7,366 nt of DNA, from assembly GCA_013298245.1 (NCBI GenBank), contig JAAFHD010000172.1, forward strand, positions 1 through 7,366, written 5' to 3'. Both the position numbers and the translations under genes were made by a program. This document shows positions 6,147 to 7,366 of this stretch, one piece after another (within the stretch, counting starts at the first letter, position 1; every line of letters starts with the position of its first letter). The notes beneath the pieces are model-generated. The model searched no databases, was not told the origin of the DNA, and saw nothing but the letters and a program-made list of their open reading frames with translations. The DNA is from Alphaproteobacteria bacterium. GTDB lineage: Bacteria > Pseudomonadota > Alphaproteobacteria > Acetobacterales > Acetobacteraceae.

Positions 6147-6782
6147 ATGATCCAGATTACCCGCCTGCTGCTGCTTGCGATACTGCTGCTGGCCACGCCA
6201 GCCTGGGCGCAGTCCGACCCGCTGCGCCAGGCGGGTGTGACGGCCGAGGCCACGGCGGCCGACAGCGTGCAGGCGCGCAACACCGCGCATGCGCAGGCGC
6301 GGCGCACCGCGTTCAACCGCCTGGCGACGGCAGTGGGCGCCACCGCGCCCAGCCTGTCGGATGCGCAGATCGAAGCGCTGGTCGCCTCCATGATCGTGGA
6401 GGAAGAGCGCATCACCAACACGCGATATGCGGGGCGGCTGACCATCGTGTTCAATGGTGCCGCGGCGCGTGGGGTGCTGGGTGGCAATGTGCCGCTGGGT
6501 GGTGGCGGCGGTGTGAACCCCCAAGCAGGCGTGCCCGCGACCAACAGCATCGAGGCGTTGACCGCCTTTGCCAGCATGCAGGAATGGCTGGATTTGCGCC
6601 GCCGCCTGCTGGCTGCGGGGCCGGTGGCGTCGGTTGATATCCTGGCGATTGCTGTGGACGGCGCGCGGCTGCGCCTGGGTATGCGCGGCCCGGTGCAGGA
6701 CGCAACGGAACCGCTGGCGCGCAACGGCGTTGTGCTGGCGCAGGCGGCCGATGGCTGGCGGGTGGGCCTTGGCGGCAGATGA
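6147..6782 (+). CDS. Exported DUF2066-like protein, apparently shortened
   Basis: A 211-residue protein with a clear Sec signal peptide: Arg6, a leucine-rich core (7-15), and a signal peptidase I site AWA|Q after residue 21, so the mature form is probably periplasmic. The N-terminal part (about 28-105) is helical, with a run of Ala/Arg ([18 protein letters not shown]) followed by [20 protein letters not shown], which resembles the start of DUF2066 proteins as I remember them. A glycine-rich linker (about 112-128, including GGGGG) follows. The C-terminal part (about 135-209) has [12 protein letters not shown], a [20 protein letters not shown] strand pair and a final GWRVGL. DUF2066 proteins are usually longer, so a middle segment seems absent. 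Function is unknown for the family. Start at ATG 6147 is set by the signal peptide. It overlaps the phosphatidyltransferase gene by 32 bases. Confidence 0.7.
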   Translation: MIQITRLLLLAILLLATPAWAQSDPLRQAGVTAEATAADSVQARNTAHAQARRTAFNRLATAVGATAPSLSDAQIEALVASMIVEEERITNTRYAGRLTIVFNGAAARGVLGGNVPLGGGGGVNPQAGVPATNSIEALTAFASMQEWLDLRRRLLAAGPVASVDILAIAVDGARLRLGMRGPVQDATEPLARNGVVLAQAADGWRVGLGGR

Positions 6783-7344
6783 TGACAGCCCGGCGGCGCA
6801 CAACCTTTTTACGCTGCCCAACATCATCACCCTGGCGCGGCTCGGCATGGTGCCGGCCACGGTGTGGCTCATGCTGAACCAGCGGCTGGACCTGGCCTTT
6901 CTGGTGTTTGTCGCCGCCGGGCTGTCGGATGCGCTGGATGGCTGGATCGCGCGCGCATGGGGGCTGCGCAGCGCACTCGGCGCCATGCTGGACCCGATCG
7001 CGGACAAGGCGCTTTTGGTCAGTGTCTATGTGGTCTGCGCCTTCATTGGCGTGCTGCCGGATTGGCTGGCGATCCTGGTGGTGTTCCGTGACCTGGTGAT
7101 CGTGGGCGGGCTTTTGGTGCTGTGGCAATTGGGTGCGGCGCCGACCATCAAGCCGCTGGCGATTTCCAAGATCAACACCTTCGCGCAGATCGCGCTGGCG
7201 GCGGCGTCGCTGTTTCTGGTGGGCTTCGGGTTGCAGGCGGCGGGGTTCAAGTCGGCGCTGATCTGGCTGGTGGCGGCGACGACCATCTGGTCGGGTGCGG
7301 CCTATCTGGCGGGCGGCGCGCGGGCGCTGGCAGGCAAGGCATGA
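6751..7344 (+). CDS. CDP-alcohol phosphatidyltransferase, cardiolipin-synthase-like
   Basis: A 197-residue integral membrane enzyme of phospholipid synthesis. The full family catalytic motif is present: D60-x2-D63-G64-x2-A67-R68-x8-G77-x3-D81-x3-D85, the metal- and CDP-binding site. About six hydrophobic segments are visible (near 23-42, 47-59, 86-101, 104-127, 143-163 and 168-187). After the motif, FRDLVIVGG (112-120) and [14 protein letters not shown] (133-146) resemble, from memory, the mitochondrial-type cardiolipin synthase (phosphatidylglycerol plus CDP-diacylglycerol) more than PgsA (glycerol-3-phosphate acceptor); PgsA remains the alternative. The ATG at 6751 overlaps the upstream gene by 32 bases, with AGG six bases before it. 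A TTG at 6769 is a possible later start. The stop shares ATGA with the next gene. It is cotranscribed with the exported DUF2066-like protein. Confidence 0.9.
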   Translation: MAGGWALAADDDSPAAHNLFTLPNIITLARLGMVPATVWLMLNQRLDLAFLVFVAAGLSDALDGWIARAWGLRSALGAMLDPIADKALLVSVYVVCAFIGVLPDWLAILVVFRDLVIVGGLLVLWQLGAAPTIKPLAISKINTFAQIALAAASLFLVGFGLQAAGFKSALIWLVAATTIWSGAAYLAGGARALAGKA

Positions 7345-7366
7345 ACATCCTGCCCGAGCCTCCGCC
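7341..7366 (+). CDS. Start of a downstream gene (3' end outside window)
   Basis: An ATG at 7341 overlaps the stop of the phosphatidyltransferase gene as ATGA, the usual sign of translational coupling. Only eight full codons (MNILPEPP) are in the window, too few to identify a product. In related genomes this position, as I recall, is often taken by an AI-2E/PerM-type transporter or the DnaA-related regulator Hda. That is context only. Confidence 0.5.

Noticed and set aside
6105..7007. Long upstream extension of the purM frame
   Set aside because: It is antisense to the DUF2066-like and phosphatidyltransferase genes, and PurM homology begins only at about 6104-6116.
1..7366. Search for CRISPR repeats, tRNAs, insertion sequences, toxin-antitoxin pairs or defence genes
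   Set aside because: None was recognised on either strand by eye; the coding space is filled by the genes listed.

Overview
The window is dense, GC-rich bacterial chromosome of the kind found in Alphaproteobacteria. The protein style and the gene set (purM-purN back to back with a DUF2066-like exported protein and a CDP-alcohol phosphatidyltransferase, plus a DUF3429 membrane protein) suggest Acetobacteraceae, for example Roseomonas-like bacteria. That placement is inference from memory; there is no rRNA or other decisive marker. I see no tRNA, rRNA, insertion sequence, phage gene, CRISPR array or tandem repeat block, and no gene-free stretch longer than 131 bases.

Layout. Bases 1-2331 (+) hold a small tailoring-type cluster: the C-terminal 253 residues of a CYP153-like cytochrome P450, a Methyltransf_24-type SAM methyltransferase 22 bases downstream, and an FkbM-family methyltransferase 8 bases after that. 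They read as one operon. Bases 2328-3623 (-) hold a CorC/HlyC-type membrane protein with a CNNM domain, a CBS pair and a CorC-associated domain. Its stop codon overlaps that of the FkbM gene. Divergent from it is a 140-residue DUF3429 membrane protein (3671-4093, +). An AT-rich 131-base intergenic region with a CtrA-like box follows, then an 88-residue unrecognised helical protein (4225-4491, +).

Bases 4486-6104 (-) hold purM-purN, the fifth and third steps of de novo purine synthesis, translationally coupled through a GTGA overlap. The last gene of the + group and purN end tail to tail in a palindromic CTATAG. Divergent from purM, separated by 42 bases or fewer, runs a second + operon: an exported DUF2066-like protein (6147-6782), a CDP-alcohol phosphatidyltransferase resembling the eukaryotic/alphaproteobacterial cardiolipin synthase (6751-7344), and the first codons of a further gene (from 7341) joined by an ATGA overlap.

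Most of the window is housekeeping: purine synthesis, phospholipid synthesis and a CorC-type transporter. The accessory-looking part is the P450 plus two methyltransferases at the left edge. I found no clear new multi-gene system. The items most worth checking are the cardiolipin-synthase-like enzyme, a possible non-AUG (CTG) start of purM, the apparently shortened DUF2066 protein, and the intergenic region with the small orphan protein.
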